Of a stretch of DNA of 64,000 bases, positions 51,007 through 59,020 are shown in pieces. The notes below the pieces were generated by a model. That model searched no databases and was not told the origin of the DNA. It worked only from the letters and a program-made list of their open reading frames with translations. Source of the DNA: Nitrospina sp052156635 (GTDB lineage Bacteria > Nitrospinota > Nitrospinia > Nitrospinales > Nitrospinaceae); the NCBI RefSeq assembly GCF_052156635.1, contig NZ_JBQKUO010000001.1, positions 933,447 through 997,446 on the forward strand, read 5' to 3'. The stretch's first letter is position 1. Each line of letters opens with the position of its first letter. The translations under genes were made by a program, and so were the position numbers.

Positions 51007-51581
51007 TCACACACGCACAACCCGGCGACGCCGAAGACATTCTGAACCTCATCAACGATTACGCGGAGTCGGGCCTCATGTTGCCGCGCCTGCTCGAGGA
51101 CGTAAGGAAAAACCTGCACCAGTTCCGCGTTTACCGGGAGGACGGACAAATTCGAGGCGTCCTGGCGCTGAGCTACGGCGCCGAAGGCCTGGTCGAAATC
51201 CGGTCGCTCGCCGTGCACCGCGACCACGCTCGCACGGGCATCGCCAGCCGCCTGATTGAAGGCGGCATCGACGACGCCATCCACGCCGGGTACTCGCACG
51301 TGTTCGTTCTGACTTACGCCGTGCCGTTGTTTCACCGGTTCGGGTTTGAGGTGATCGACAAAAACCGCCTGCCGGAAAAAATCTGGAAAGACTGCAAGGT
51401 GTGCCCGAAGCAGGAACGCTGTGATGAAACCGCCATGATCCGCCCCCTGGTATTTGCACCGGTGGTGGAACCCGTGCTCGAACCCATCGCCGCACCCGCT
51501 GTGCTGGCGGAACCCGTCACAAGTCAGGAACCCGTCACGGGTATGGAGCCGGTCACCGGCATGGAACCGGCGGCGGCGTAA
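51003..51581 (+). CDS. GNAT acetyltransferase, short-form N-acetylglutamate synthase
   Basis: This 192-residue protein has a GNAT domain: VEIRSLAVHRDHARTGIASR (acetyl-CoA-binding), then SHVFVLTYAVPLFHRFGFEV and LPEKIWKDCKVCPKQERCDE. The Cys-rich end and the LPRLLEDVRKNLHQF start match the single-domain N-acetylglutamate synthases (ArgA type). A tail of repeated EPVTGM units (about residues 170-192) is odd. It overlaps the DUF484-GGDEF gene and lies near argH, so it probably works in arginine synthesis. Confidence 0.8.
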   Translation: MITHAQPGDAEDILNLINDYAESGLMLPRLLEDVRKNLHQFRVYREDGQIRGVLALSYGAEGLVEIRSLAVHRDHARTGIASRLIEGGIDDAIHAGYSHVFVLTYAVPLFHRFGFEVIDKNRLPEKIWKDCKVCPKQERCDETAMIRPLVFAPVVEPVLEPIAAPAVLAEPVTSQEPVTGMEPVTGMEPAAA

Positions 51582-51622
51582 AAAGAGCCGTGGCCTGCAC
51601 CGGGTCATCAGGGAGGTGACGC

Positions 51623-52336
51623 ATGATCAATTCCTTGTTTTCCTCGCTTTCCGGATTGCAAACCGCTGGCAAGAATCTGCAGGCCAGCGCCAACAACCTC
51701 GCCAACGTACAGACCCCCGGATTCAAAAGCAGTCGCGTCAACATTGTGGACAACGCCTCCGGCGGTGCACGCGTCGTGGGTGTGACGCGTTCCACCTCGC
51801 AGGGACCCCTTGTCCCGACAAGCAATCCGCTGGACGTCGCGGTTCTGGGCAACGGATTTCTTCAGGTTACGCTGGGGGGCGGCGGCACCGGCTTCACCCG
51901 CCTGGGCGCAATCAAGACCGACGGCAGCGGCCGGCTCGTCACCGCCGAGGGGCATCCGCTGATTCCGGAAATCACCATTCCGGGCAACGCGCAGAATGTG
52001 AGTATCGGTTCCGACGGAAGCGTCTCCGCGCGGGTCAACGGACAGACGCAGACACTGGGTCAACTGCAACTCGCGGGGTTCCAGAATCCCGCCGGACTGA
52101 ACGCTCTCGGCAACGGCCTGTTCACCGTCAGCGGTTCGTCAGGTCAACCCATTGTCGGCAGTCCGGGCACCAACTCGCTTGGTACGCTGCAGTCGGGAAG
52201 CCTCGAGTTGTCGAACGTCGACATCACCGAAGAAATCGTGCAACAGATTCTCGCCTCAAGCCAGTTCCGCGCCAACGCCAGCGCCATCCGCGCCGCCGAC
52301 GACATGACCGGAACGCTTCTCGACATTACGGCTTGA
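51623..52336 (+). CDS. Flagellar basal-body rod/hook family protein (FlgG/FlgF-like)
   Basis: GGGAGG precedes the ATG. The 237-residue protein has the N-terminal rod signature SLSGLQTAGKNLQASANNLA with NVQTPGFKSS, the central NPLDVAVLGNGFLQV strand, and a C-terminal helix with LSNVDITEEIVQQIL and ASAIRAADDM. FlgG and FlgF form the distal rod. No other flagellar gene is in this window, which is unusual, as these genes normally lie together. Confidence 0.88.
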   Translation: MINSLFSSLSGLQTAGKNLQASANNLANVQTPGFKSSRVNIVDNASGGARVVGVTRSTSQGPLVPTSNPLDVAVLGNGFLQVTLGGGGTGFTRLGAIKTDGSGRLVTAEGHPLIPEITIPGNAQNVSIGSDGSVSARVNGQTQTLGQLQLAGFQNPAGLNALGNGLFTVSGSSGQPIVGSPGTNSLGTLQSGSLELSNVDITEEIVQQILASSQFRANASAIRAADDMTGTLLDITA

Positions 52337-52404
52337 AAAGAAACCGGGCAGGCAGTACCATTCGGTAACACTTCACCCCATTCATCTTTTCGCCGCACGT
52401 TCGC

Positions 52405-52677
52405 ATGAGTCTCCTTGAACGGGACAACCTCAACTACCTGACCCACGTCGAACAGTTTTTTCTGACGCTCAAGGGATCGGGCCTGTCGCTGTCCGCCAGC
52501 GATTACGACCTCATCACGCAGTGGGAAAACCGCGGCGTGCCCGTGGAGGTGTTGTGCCGCGCCATTGAAACGGCCTGGCGCACCGCCACCCAGCAGTCGC
52601 GATCGACCTCACCGCGCGTGTCGTTGACGGGAATGCGCGAGCAGGTGGAAGATGAACTCGGAAAGGCGGCCAGATGA
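52405..52677 (+). CDS. Hypothetical protein paired with the DnaC-like ATPase
   Basis: This 90-residue protein is mostly helical: YLTHVEQFFLTLKGSGLSLS, ASDYDLITQWENRGVPVEVL, then CRAIETAWRTATQQ. The shape resembles the small primosome-like helical partners of DnaC/DnaI ATPases. Its stop overlaps the next start (ATGA), supporting a functional pair. I do not recognise a family. Confidence 0.55.
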   Translation: MSLLERDNLNYLTHVEQFFLTLKGSGLSLSASDYDLITQWENRGVPVEVLCRAIETAWRTATQQSRSTSPRVSLTGMREQVEDELGKAAR

Positions 52678-53585
52678 CCCGTCCCCGCACCACGTCCGCA
52701 AAAACCTGCAAGGCCTGCCGCGGAAACCATTATGTATTGAACAACCAGGAAGGCCGGCTGCGTGCGGCGGTGTGCGAATGTTTCGCCTGTGAAGCCTGTC
52801 ACGGACGCGGTTATGTGTTCGCGGAAGATGAGACGGGCATTTCTTTTCTGCAGGAATGCGAATGCGCCGAATTGAAAAAACACCTCGACCGGTTCAACGA
52901 CGCCAACCTGCCAGGGAAATACCTGGAAACGCAGTTTGAAACCTACCATCCCATTGGATCGCAGACCAACAAGCTGGCCCTCCGGATCGCCCGGGATTTC
53001 GTGAAGGACTTCGACCAGAAACCGCAGTGCGGTCTTTTGTTCATGGGCACACCGGGTGTGGGCAAAACGCACCTGGCGGTGAGCCTTTTGAAGGCTCTTC
53101 TGTTGGAGAAGGGCGTGCACGGCAAGTTCATCGACTTTTTCCAATTGCTGTCCGATATCCGGCACGGGTATTCGCAGGACCTTTCCGAGCAGGCCATCAT
53201 CAATCCGTTCGTGCACGCGCCGGTGCTGGTGATCGACGAACTGGCGAAGGGGCGCAACACGGAGTGGGAGTTGACGATGCTTGACCAGATCATCTCCAAT
53301 CGCTACAACGCCGCCGACAAGGTGACCGTCTTCACCACCAACTACACCGATGAAGTGTCGGAGCCCAACCGGGAAAAGAAAACGAAAGACACGCACGTGG
53401 AATTTTCCCGGAGCGATGCTTCCCGAACCTGGACGGGGGAGGAGACGCTGGAAGAAAAGGTGGGCGACCGCATCTTCTCACGGCTTGCGGAGATGTGCCG
53501 GTTTGTGAAAATGGAAGGCGAGGACTACCGCCGCGCCATGGCCGGGAAATCGGCCCCGCGTTCACCGGGTCCGGGAAAGAATTGA
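52674..53585 (+). CDS. DnaC/IstB-like AAA+ ATPase with an N-terminal zinc-ribbon
   Basis: This 303-residue protein has eight or so cysteines in its first 65 residues (TCKACRGN, CECFACEACHGRGY and CECAE), a DnaJ-like zinc module. The ATPase follows with Walker A MGTPGVGKTHLA, Walker B PVLVIDELAKG and the sensor segment KVTVFTTNYTDE. DnaC-type proteins load the replicative helicase. The family also includes the IstB transposition helper, but no transposase is near. Confidence 0.8.
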   Translation: MTRPRTTSAKTCKACRGNHYVLNNQEGRLRAAVCECFACEACHGRGYVFAEDETGISFLQECECAELKKHLDRFNDANLPGKYLETQFETYHPIGSQTNKLALRIARDFVKDFDQKPQCGLLFMGTPGVGKTHLAVSLLKALLLEKGVHGKFIDFFQLLSDIRHGYSQDLSEQAIINPFVHAPVLVIDELAKGRNTEWELTMLDQIISNRYNAADKVTVFTTNYTDEVSEPNREKKTKDTHVEFSRSDASRTWTGEETLEEKVGDRIFSRLAEMCRFVKMEGEDYRRAMAGKSAPRSPGPGKN

Positions 53586-53662
53586 GTTTGGGTTTTAAAT
53601 TGGGCCCGCGGACCCTCGGGGGCGGGTGAGGCATTTCCCATCGGGGGCTTCCTGCAAAAGAA

Positions 53663-53694
53663 GAAGGGCCGGATGCCGAAGCACCCGGCCCTTC
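53663..53694 (-). terminator. Terminator of the small minus-strand gene
   Basis: GAAGGGCCGG pairs with CCGGCCCTTC over 10 bp with a 12-nt loop. On the minus strand the stem is followed by TTCTTTTGC. It lies 86 bases downstream of the gene at 53780. Confidence 0.6.
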
Positions 53695-53779
53695 CCCTTG
53701 CATTAGCGGGAGAATCACCAACCTCTGGAGGTTGGTCGGGAGGTGGATTGATACCCCGGTTCACGCTGGTGAACCCGGA

Positions 53780-53974
53780 TCAATCCTCCAATGCGTTTTC
53801 GTCCGGTTCCAATAGCGGATCGATTTTGGCCGCCGGACGTTTGCCTTTTTTGCCCTTGGAAGCGCGGTTTTTATCGTCAAAGACCTTGCCCCAGTATTCC
53901 CTGCTCAGTTTTTTAGGAGATAGAACTTTTTTGATATTTCCGTTTTCATCGAGAACTTTGACCGGATAAAACAT
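53780..53974 (-). CDS. Small basic hypothetical protein
   Basis: GGAGG lies seven bases before the inner ATG, giving 64 residues. The protein starts MFYPVKVLDENGNIKKVLSP and has a lysine-rich middle (KNRASKGKKGKRPAAK) and an acidic end. The first 30 residues resemble small ribosome- or nucleic-acid-associated proteins, but no family is recognised. A terminator follows. Confidence 0.65.
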   Translation of the reverse strand: MFYPVKVLDENGNIKKVLSPKKLSREYWGKVFDDKNRASKGKKGKRPAAKIDPLLEPDENALED

Positions 53975-54166
53975 ACGGATCCCTCCTTTTTTTGGGGTCC
54001 GGAACTCCTGCTTCAAGACCGTCTCGGTAAGGCGCATCCACTTTAAGAAATCGTCCTACCTCCCCAGAATGAAAGGTGTTCGCTGTTACACCCACATGTG
54101 CTAAATAATGAATTTTTTTGTATCCTCTGCTATTGTGATGCAAAGAACCTTGTCAGGATTCATCCC

Positions 54167-55015
54167 ATGTCAAAAAATTTATATACTTTGAAAGTCATTT
54201 TCAAATTTTTTACCATAATCGGGCTTTTATCCACAGTTTTGGTGCTGAGTGCGTGCGAGAGGGAATTGAAGGAGCATAAGGTGCCCCCCGCCGTGGTGGA
54301 AAAGCTGGAGAAAAAGAACGATCCGAAGCTCCAGGCCAAGGCGGTGGAGGGAACCATCACCCTGGGAGAAGGTCAGACGCCGATGGTAACGCAGTCGGCG
54401 GTGGTCTTCCTCTATGCCCGGCCGCGCGGGGTGGAGAGCGGCCCCCCTCTCGCAGTGAAAAAGATCAACCTGTTCAATTTCCCGATGGAGTACTCGCTGG
54501 GCCCGGCGGACGTGATGATGCAGGGAACCAGTTTTGAGGGACCGCTCACCGTGTCGGCGCGGCTGGACCTGGACGGCGATCCCAAGGCGCGGCCCGGCGA
54601 CCTGGAGGGGCGCATCGACGTGGAGCCCGGTAACAAGCAGGCCAACATCGTGCTGGGCGAGCAGGTGCGGGGCGGCAAGGAAATCACCGGGACGCTGTCT
54701 TTGACCCCGGAATTGCAGAAAAACCTCCCGGAGACGCCGGTCCTGTTCATCCTGGCACGACCGCACGGGGTGAAGGGCGGCGCTCCGCTGGCGGTCAAAC
54801 GCGTCATCGGCGCGAAGTTTCCGTATGAATTCCGCATCGGCCAGGCCGACGCCATGCTGCCGGATACGGAGTTTGATGGCGCGGTCACCCTGCTGTTCCG
54901 GCTGGACAACGACGGCAACCTGAAATCGACCCCCGGCGACATGGAAGGCCAGATCGACGCCAACGCCGGCGATACCAATCTCAATGTGGTGATGGAAACG
55001 ATTGTCGGCGGCTAG
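54167..55015 (+). CDS. Lipoprotein with two CycH/CcmI-like domains
   Basis: From MSKNLYTLKVIFK the protein has 282 residues. A signal with lipobox LSAC is followed by two copies of one domain at about 62-165 and 173-275. Both have the pattern VFLYARPRGV / LFILARPHGV, then PPLAVKKI / APLAVKRV, and a D-x-D-GD-x-x-xxPGDLEG end. The domain matches the periplasmic C-terminal domain of cytochrome c biogenesis protein CcmI (CycH). It may work as a chaperone for apocytochromes, but no ccm gene is near. Confidence 0.7.
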   Translation: MSKNLYTLKVIFKFFTIIGLLSTVLVLSACERELKEHKVPPAVVEKLEKKNDPKLQAKAVEGTITLGEGQTPMVTQSAVVFLYARPRGVESGPPLAVKKINLFNFPMEYSLGPADVMMQGTSFEGPLTVSARLDLDGDPKARPGDLEGRIDVEPGNKQANIVLGEQVRGGKEITGTLSLTPELQKNLPETPVLFILARPHGVKGGAPLAVKRVIGAKFPYEFRIGQADAMLPDTEFDGAVTLLFRLDNDGNLKSTPGDMEGQIDANAGDTNLNVVMETIVGG

Positions 55016-55166
55016 CCGGACCGCCCCCGGGAGTGGGGTGGTGGATTTTGAATCGGGTGCACCAACCATCGTTCGCCGGGAGGCTCCCGCCAAAATCCGG
55101 GTAGCGCGTCCGCGGACCAATGCAGGCGGGGAAGAGCGGCAGCCATCTGCCTGCCGCGCTTGCGGC

Positions 55167-55352
55167 CTATTCGTTGCCGAGGCCGAACAGGTCGTCTTCG
55201 TAGAGTTCGTGAAGGGTGAGGGTTTCTTCGCTGGGCGGCGGGTTTTCCAGGTCGTCGAGGTCGAGCTTCGCCCATTCCTTTTTGATCTGCGTCTTGCTCA
55301 GGTAATGGACCGTGCGCCGGTTCGGTTTGGATTCGTTGTGTTCTTCCTGCAT
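55167..55352 (-). CDS. Small acidic hypothetical protein downstream of msrA
   Basis: GGGAGG lies five bases before the ATG. The 61-residue product has a basic start (HNESKPNRRTVHYLSKTQIK) and an acidic end (LDDLENPPPSEETL). No family is recognised. It follows msrA on the same strand by 23 bases and is likely co-transcribed. The 150 bases between this gene and 55016 show no other gene. Confidence 0.6.
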   Translation of the reverse strand: MQEEHNESKPNRRTVHYLSKTQIKKEWAKLDLDDLENPPPSEETLTLHELYEDDLFGLGNE

Positions 55353-55375
55353 GACAACCTCCCGCGAAACTGAAA

Positions 55376-55873
55376 TTAAAACCCCTGCTCCCGGTTGGCG
55401 CCCATGAAACGGCGGCGCTTGTCGAAGTACTGCTGATGGTAGTCTTCGGCGAGGTAATACGGACCCGCCTCGGCGATCTCGGTGACGATGGGCGAACGGT
55501 ACTTGCCGGACTGGTTGATTCGGTCCACCGTCTCTCTCGCGATCTTCTCCTGCTCGGGTGTGTGGTAGAAGATGGCGGAGCGGTACTGCGTGCCGACGTC
55601 GGGTCCCTGCCGGTTGAGCGACGTGGGATCGTGCTCCTGCCAGAACACGTTCAGCAGTTCTTCGTAGGTGACCACGTTCGGATCGTAATGCACGCGCACG
55701 ACTTCGGCGTGACCCGTCTCGCCGGTGCACACCATGCGGTAGTTGGGGTTGGCCACGTGTCCGCCGGTGTAGCCGACGGAAGTGTGGGTGACGCCGCGCA
55801 GCTGGCGGAACGCGTGTTCCACGTGCCAGAAGCACCCGGCACCGAAGGTGGCCTGTTGTGTCTCGTTTTCCAT
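55376..55873 (-). CDS. msrA: Peptide methionine sulfoxide reductase MsrA
   Basis: The ATG at 55873 has GAGGAG nine bases upstream and gives 165 residues. The catalytic GCFW (Cys14) is near the start, followed by VGYTGGHVANPNY and HAEVVRVHYDP. It reduces methionine-S-sulfoxide in proteins. No MsrB domain is fused. A C-terminal resolving cysteine is not seen. Confidence 0.96.
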   Translation of the reverse strand: MENETQQATFGAGCFWHVEHAFRQLRGVTHTSVGYTGGHVANPNYRMVCTGETGHAEVVRVHYDPNVVTYEELLNVFWQEHDPTSLNRQGPDVGTQYRSAIFYHTPEQEKIARETVDRINQSGKYRSPIVTEIAEAGPYYLAEDYHQQYFDKRRRFMGANREQGF

Positions 55874-55942
55874 CGATTCCATTCTCCTCGTTGAAAGATT
55901 ACTGTACGCCAACGCGCGGCGCAAGAAAACCGTTTTCCGCGC

Positions 55943-57520
55943 CTACGGAACGGGAGCATCCGGGGTTGGAGTGGATTTGGGGGTTGCGGCAGGAGGGCGC
56001 GTCCGTCGCCAGGCCACGGCTCCCAGCCCGATCGAAACCAGCAGGGACAGGTAGCAGAACCAGTCTCCAAACCGTGAATACAGCGTGGCGGGGCCGGTCC
56101 GGGGCTGGATGCTGGCGATCAGCACCTCGCGCTCGAACAACTCCGTGGTGGGGGTGATGCGCCCCAGCCTGTCGACCGCGCCGCTGATCCCGGTGTTGGC
56201 GGCGCGTACAATCGGTACACGGTTTTCGACGGCCCTCAGGGCGGCCATGCTGATGTGCTGGTACGATGCCGCGCTTTTGCCGAACCACGCGTCGTTGGTG
56301 ATGTTCACCAGGAACTGCGCGCCGCGGTCCACCGGACGCCGCACCAGGTCCGGAAACGTGATCTCGTAACAGATCGACACCGCAAACTTGTACCCGTTTA
56401 GGGAAAGCACCGTCGCCTCTTCACCGCGGCCGAAGTCGCCGATGCCCACCACCATCTTGTCGAGGAAGAACAGCACCGACTGCCAGGGGATGAACTCGCC
56501 GAACGGCACCAGGTGGATCTTGTCGTAACGGCCCTGGATGTTGCCGTCGCCGGACAGCAGGTACGCGCTGTTGTAGGAGACCCATTCGCCGCCCTGCTGT
56601 TCCGCGCGGGGGCTGCCGAAGAGAAGCGGCGTGTCGAGCTCGTCGGCGAGCGTCACCACCGCCGTGGTGCCCTGGAGATCGTTGAGGAAATAAAACGGCG
56701 TCACCGCCTCCGGCCACACGATGAAATCCGGTCCGCTCACCGCCGCCGTCACCGTGAGTTCGCGGTAAGTGTCCAGGATCTGCTGTTTGTACTGCGGGTC
56801 CCATTTCATCTGTTGCGGGATGTTGCCCTGCACCAGTGCGACTTTGAGCGGCTTCACCGGTTCCTCTTTGTGCGCGCTCATCACCGACCAGCCGTAAGAG
56901 ATCACCAGCGCGTAGACGCCGAACATGGTTACCGACACGTGGGTGCGGTAGCGGCTCCACGGGGTCTCTTTGCGCAGGCGCGGGTGGAACACGTAGAACA
57001 GGCAGGCGTTGACCCCGACGATCAGAAACGAGATGCCGTAGACGCCGGTGAGGTCGGCCATCTGGAGGACGGGCAGGTTGAGGTATTGCGAGTAGCCCAG
57101 CCCCTGCCAGGAGAAACCGTATTCCAGGTGGGTGGAGCGCAGGTATTCGAGTGCCGTCCACAGAAAGGGGGTCACCGCGATGAAGTAAAGCGGTTGATTT
57201 CGGCTGAGATGGGTTGTCAGAAAACAGAAGAGCGCCATGTAGGCGCTCAGATACCCGGCCAGCAGAAAAAGGATGGGCCAGGCAATCGCGGTCGGGATGT
57301 TTCCGTAGTTGACTAAAGTGTTCGTCACCCAGCTCAGGCTGATGCCGTAGAATACCATTCCGGCGGTGAATCCCAACAGCGCGGCGCGCTTCGGCGTCTG
57401 GCCGAAAACCGCGAAAAACAAGGGGATGAGCGCCCCCCACGCGAGGAATTCCCAGTCCATGCGGGGGAAGGAGCAGGCGAGGAGCACCCCGGTGGCCGCG
57501 GCAAGGCCGAAAACCTTCAT
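55943..57520 (-). CDS. lnt: Apolipoprotein N-acyltransferase
   Basis: The ATG at 57520 has AAGG five bases upstream; the product has 525 residues. Six or so membrane helices fill the first 210 residues. A periplasmic nitrilase domain follows with the catalytic triad: Glu in VWPEAVTPF, Lys in YDKIHLVPFGE, and Cys in SICYEITFP. Lnt adds the third acyl chain to lipoproteins. The window has at least five lipoproteins, and the enzyme marks a diderm cell. Confidence 0.95.
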   Translation of the reverse strand: MKVFGLAAATGVLLACSFPRMDWEFLAWGALIPLFFAVFGQTPKRAALLGFTAGMVFYGISLSWVTNTLVNYGNIPTAIAWPILFLLAGYLSAYMALFCFLTTHLSRNQPLYFIAVTPFLWTALEYLRSTHLEYGFSWQGLGYSQYLNLPVLQMADLTGVYGISFLIVGVNACLFYVFHPRLRKETPWSRYRTHVSVTMFGVYALVISYGWSVMSAHKEEPVKPLKVALVQGNIPQQMKWDPQYKQQILDTYRELTVTAAVSGPDFIVWPEAVTPFYFLNDLQGTTAVVTLADELDTPLLFGSPRAEQQGGEWVSYNSAYLLSGDGNIQGRYDKIHLVPFGEFIPWQSVLFFLDKMVVGIGDFGRGEEATVLSLNGYKFAVSICYEITFPDLVRRPVDRGAQFLVNITNDAWFGKSAASYQHISMAALRAVENRVPIVRAANTGISGAVDRLGRITPTTELFEREVLIASIQPRTGPATLYSRFGDWFCYLSLLVSIGLGAVAWRRTRPPAATPKSTPTPDAPVP

Positions 57521-57601
57521 CGACACCTTTTGAAAAAAAGGGTTAACTTACGCTAAAACCAAGATATAATGACAAACTGCGAATCACATGGCGAGGAAAA
57601 T

Positions 57602-57916
57602 ATGACCCTCAAGACCGAAACCGACTGGGTCGATCACTTCAAAAAAGTCTGCATTTGTAGAAGTATCACCGGTGGCACCATCATGAAAGCCATCCAGGAC
57701 GGAGCGCTGTCTTTTGAAGCCCTCCGGCGGGCCATCCGCGTGGGCACCGGCAACTGCAAGGCCAAACGGTGCCGGCCGAAGATCGAGGATAAGCTTCACG
57801 CCTACAAGTGCGCGCTGGAAGTGGAAGCCAAACGCAACAAGGAAAAAGAAGAAGGCGCCCCGCCTTCCGCCGACGTGCCGCCGAATTCCTGCGACGGCGA
57901 CGGCTGCAATTCCTGA
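57602..57916 (+). CDS. BFD-like [2Fe-2S] protein
   Basis: The ATG at 57602 has GAGG eight bases upstream; an ATG 33 bases earlier lacks a site. The 104-residue product has CICRSITGGTIMKAIQDGAL and GTGNCKAKRCRPKIEDKL. The spacing C-x-C ... C-x4-C fits the bacterioferritin-associated ferredoxin (BFD) fold. A Lys/Glu-rich end with CDGDGCNS follows. It is likely an electron carrier; the partner is unknown. It is divergent from lnt. Confidence 0.75.
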   Translation: MTLKTETDWVDHFKKVCICRSITGGTIMKAIQDGALSFEALRRAIRVGTGNCKAKRCRPKIEDKLHAYKCALEVEAKRNKEKEEGAPPSADVPPNSCDGDGCNS

Positions 57917-58252
57917 CCCCCTGTCCGCATCACCCCCCTGCCCCGGTTGGGCAGCCTGGATTCAAAGCAATCCGTTCAGACACCGACCCGCCCAAACAGG
58001 CGGGATTTTTTTTGCCCGGAAAACCCGGAAAGTGCATTCCCTTTTTAGCAGCGTTCCGCACTCGGTGCGCCGCACCCTTTCCCCAGCGATCCCGCGTCAC
58101 CCATTCGTGCGATTATCCTTGAAAACATCCCACCGGGCAACGTGTGTTTGGAAGTTGGGTCCAATTGAATGTTTTTGGGCGCATTATTTTTTATGGCGGC
58201 ATCACCTGTTTAACAGATCGGTTAGTGGCGGTTAAAAAAAATAATGAGGAGG

Positions 58253-58335
58253 CGGAATTGTAAAATCCAAATTCCGTACATCGGTAACCTCTCCTCAATC
58301 CCCTCCTTGAAAAGGAGGGGAGGTGTTAGGGGATG
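58253..58335. repeat. Structured repeat, upstream copy (R1) at the DUF559 gene
   Basis: An 83-nt unit holds a hairpin CGGAATT/AATTCCG and a second hairpin CCCCTCCTT-GAAA-AGGAGGGG. A near copy lies after the gene at 58919. The stretch 57917-58252 before it shows no gene. Confidence 0.8.
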
Positions 58336-58389
58336 CTCGACACAATAGCGGTTCTTAGTAAACAGGTTTGAGGCGGCTTCACCTTATTA

Positions 58390-58436
58390 TTCCCCTCCCC
58401 GTCTCAAGGGGAGGGCTGGGAGGGGTTACCGATGAT
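58390..58436. repeat. Inverted partial copy of the repeat upstream of the DUF559 gene
   Basis: CCCCTCCCCGTCTCAAGG and then GGGAGGGGTTACCGATG match the inverse of the R1 unit from its CATCGGTAACC to its GGAGGGG part. Confidence 0.65.
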
Positions 58437-58523
58437 TCTTCCACTTTTCCCGCTTCTCCATTAAGCTTGAAGACGTCAGATAGTTTCCCGCTCAAGACAC
58501 TGCAAAACGGACTTTATTGTTCC

Positions 58524-58907
58524 ATGCCCAAACGGCTCAATAATAATCTTTTCTCCTCCCTGCGGCAAAAGCTCCGCCGCGACTCCCCTCCCGCCGAGCG
58601 CCTTCTATGGAGTCGCCTGCGCCGCAAACAATTGAACGGATATAAATTCCGCAGGCAGTATGGAATCGAAAAGTATGTCGTGGACTTCTATTGCCCCGAG
58701 GCCCGCTTGGCGGTCGAGATCGACGGGCCGACGCATTTTAATGACGCGGCGGAACAACAGGATCCCGTGCGGCAACAACGCATTGAGAAGTTGGGCATCA
58801 CGGTGTTTCGGTTCACCAACGACGAGGTATACCAGAACATGGAAGGCGTGCTCACAAAAATTCTGGAACAGTTGGATGCGTCTGCGGGTTCGTCCGGGAC
58901 TTCGTAG
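58524..58907 (+). CDS. DUF559 endonuclease-like protein
   Basis: From MPKRLNNNLFSSLRQKLRRD the protein has 127 residues. The DUF559 core is clear: SPPAERLLWSRLRRKQLNGY, YVVDFYCPEARLAVEIDG and KLGITVFRFTNDEV. This is a PD-(D/E)xK-type fold related to very-short-patch repair endonucleases, with VDFYC and EIDG carrying likely active-site Asp and Glu. The gene lies between repeats on both sides and ends 11 bases before the downstream copy. Confidence 0.85.
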   Translation: MPKRLNNNLFSSLRQKLRRDSPPAERLLWSRLRRKQLNGYKFRRQYGIEKYVVDFYCPEARLAVEIDGPTHFNDAAEQQDPVRQQRIEKLGITVFRFTNDEVYQNMEGVLTKILEQLDASAGSSGTS

Positions 58908-58918
58908 AAAATTGGAAG

Positions 58919-59000
58919 CGGAATCGAAGAGGTCGATTCCGCGTATCGGTAACCTCCCCTCAATCCCCTCCTTGAAAAGGAGGGGAGGCGTTGGGGGACG
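58919..59000. repeat. Structured repeat, downstream copy (R3) at the DUF559 gene
   Basis: This 82-nt copy has the hairpin CGGAATCGA-AGAGG-TCGATTCCG, where both arms differ from R1 but still pair, and the same second hairpin CCCCTCCTT-GAAA-AGGAGGGG. It lies between the DUF559 gene and the aminotransferase gene end. Confidence 0.8.
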
Positions 59001-59020
59001 ATTCGATCTTTTTATAAATT

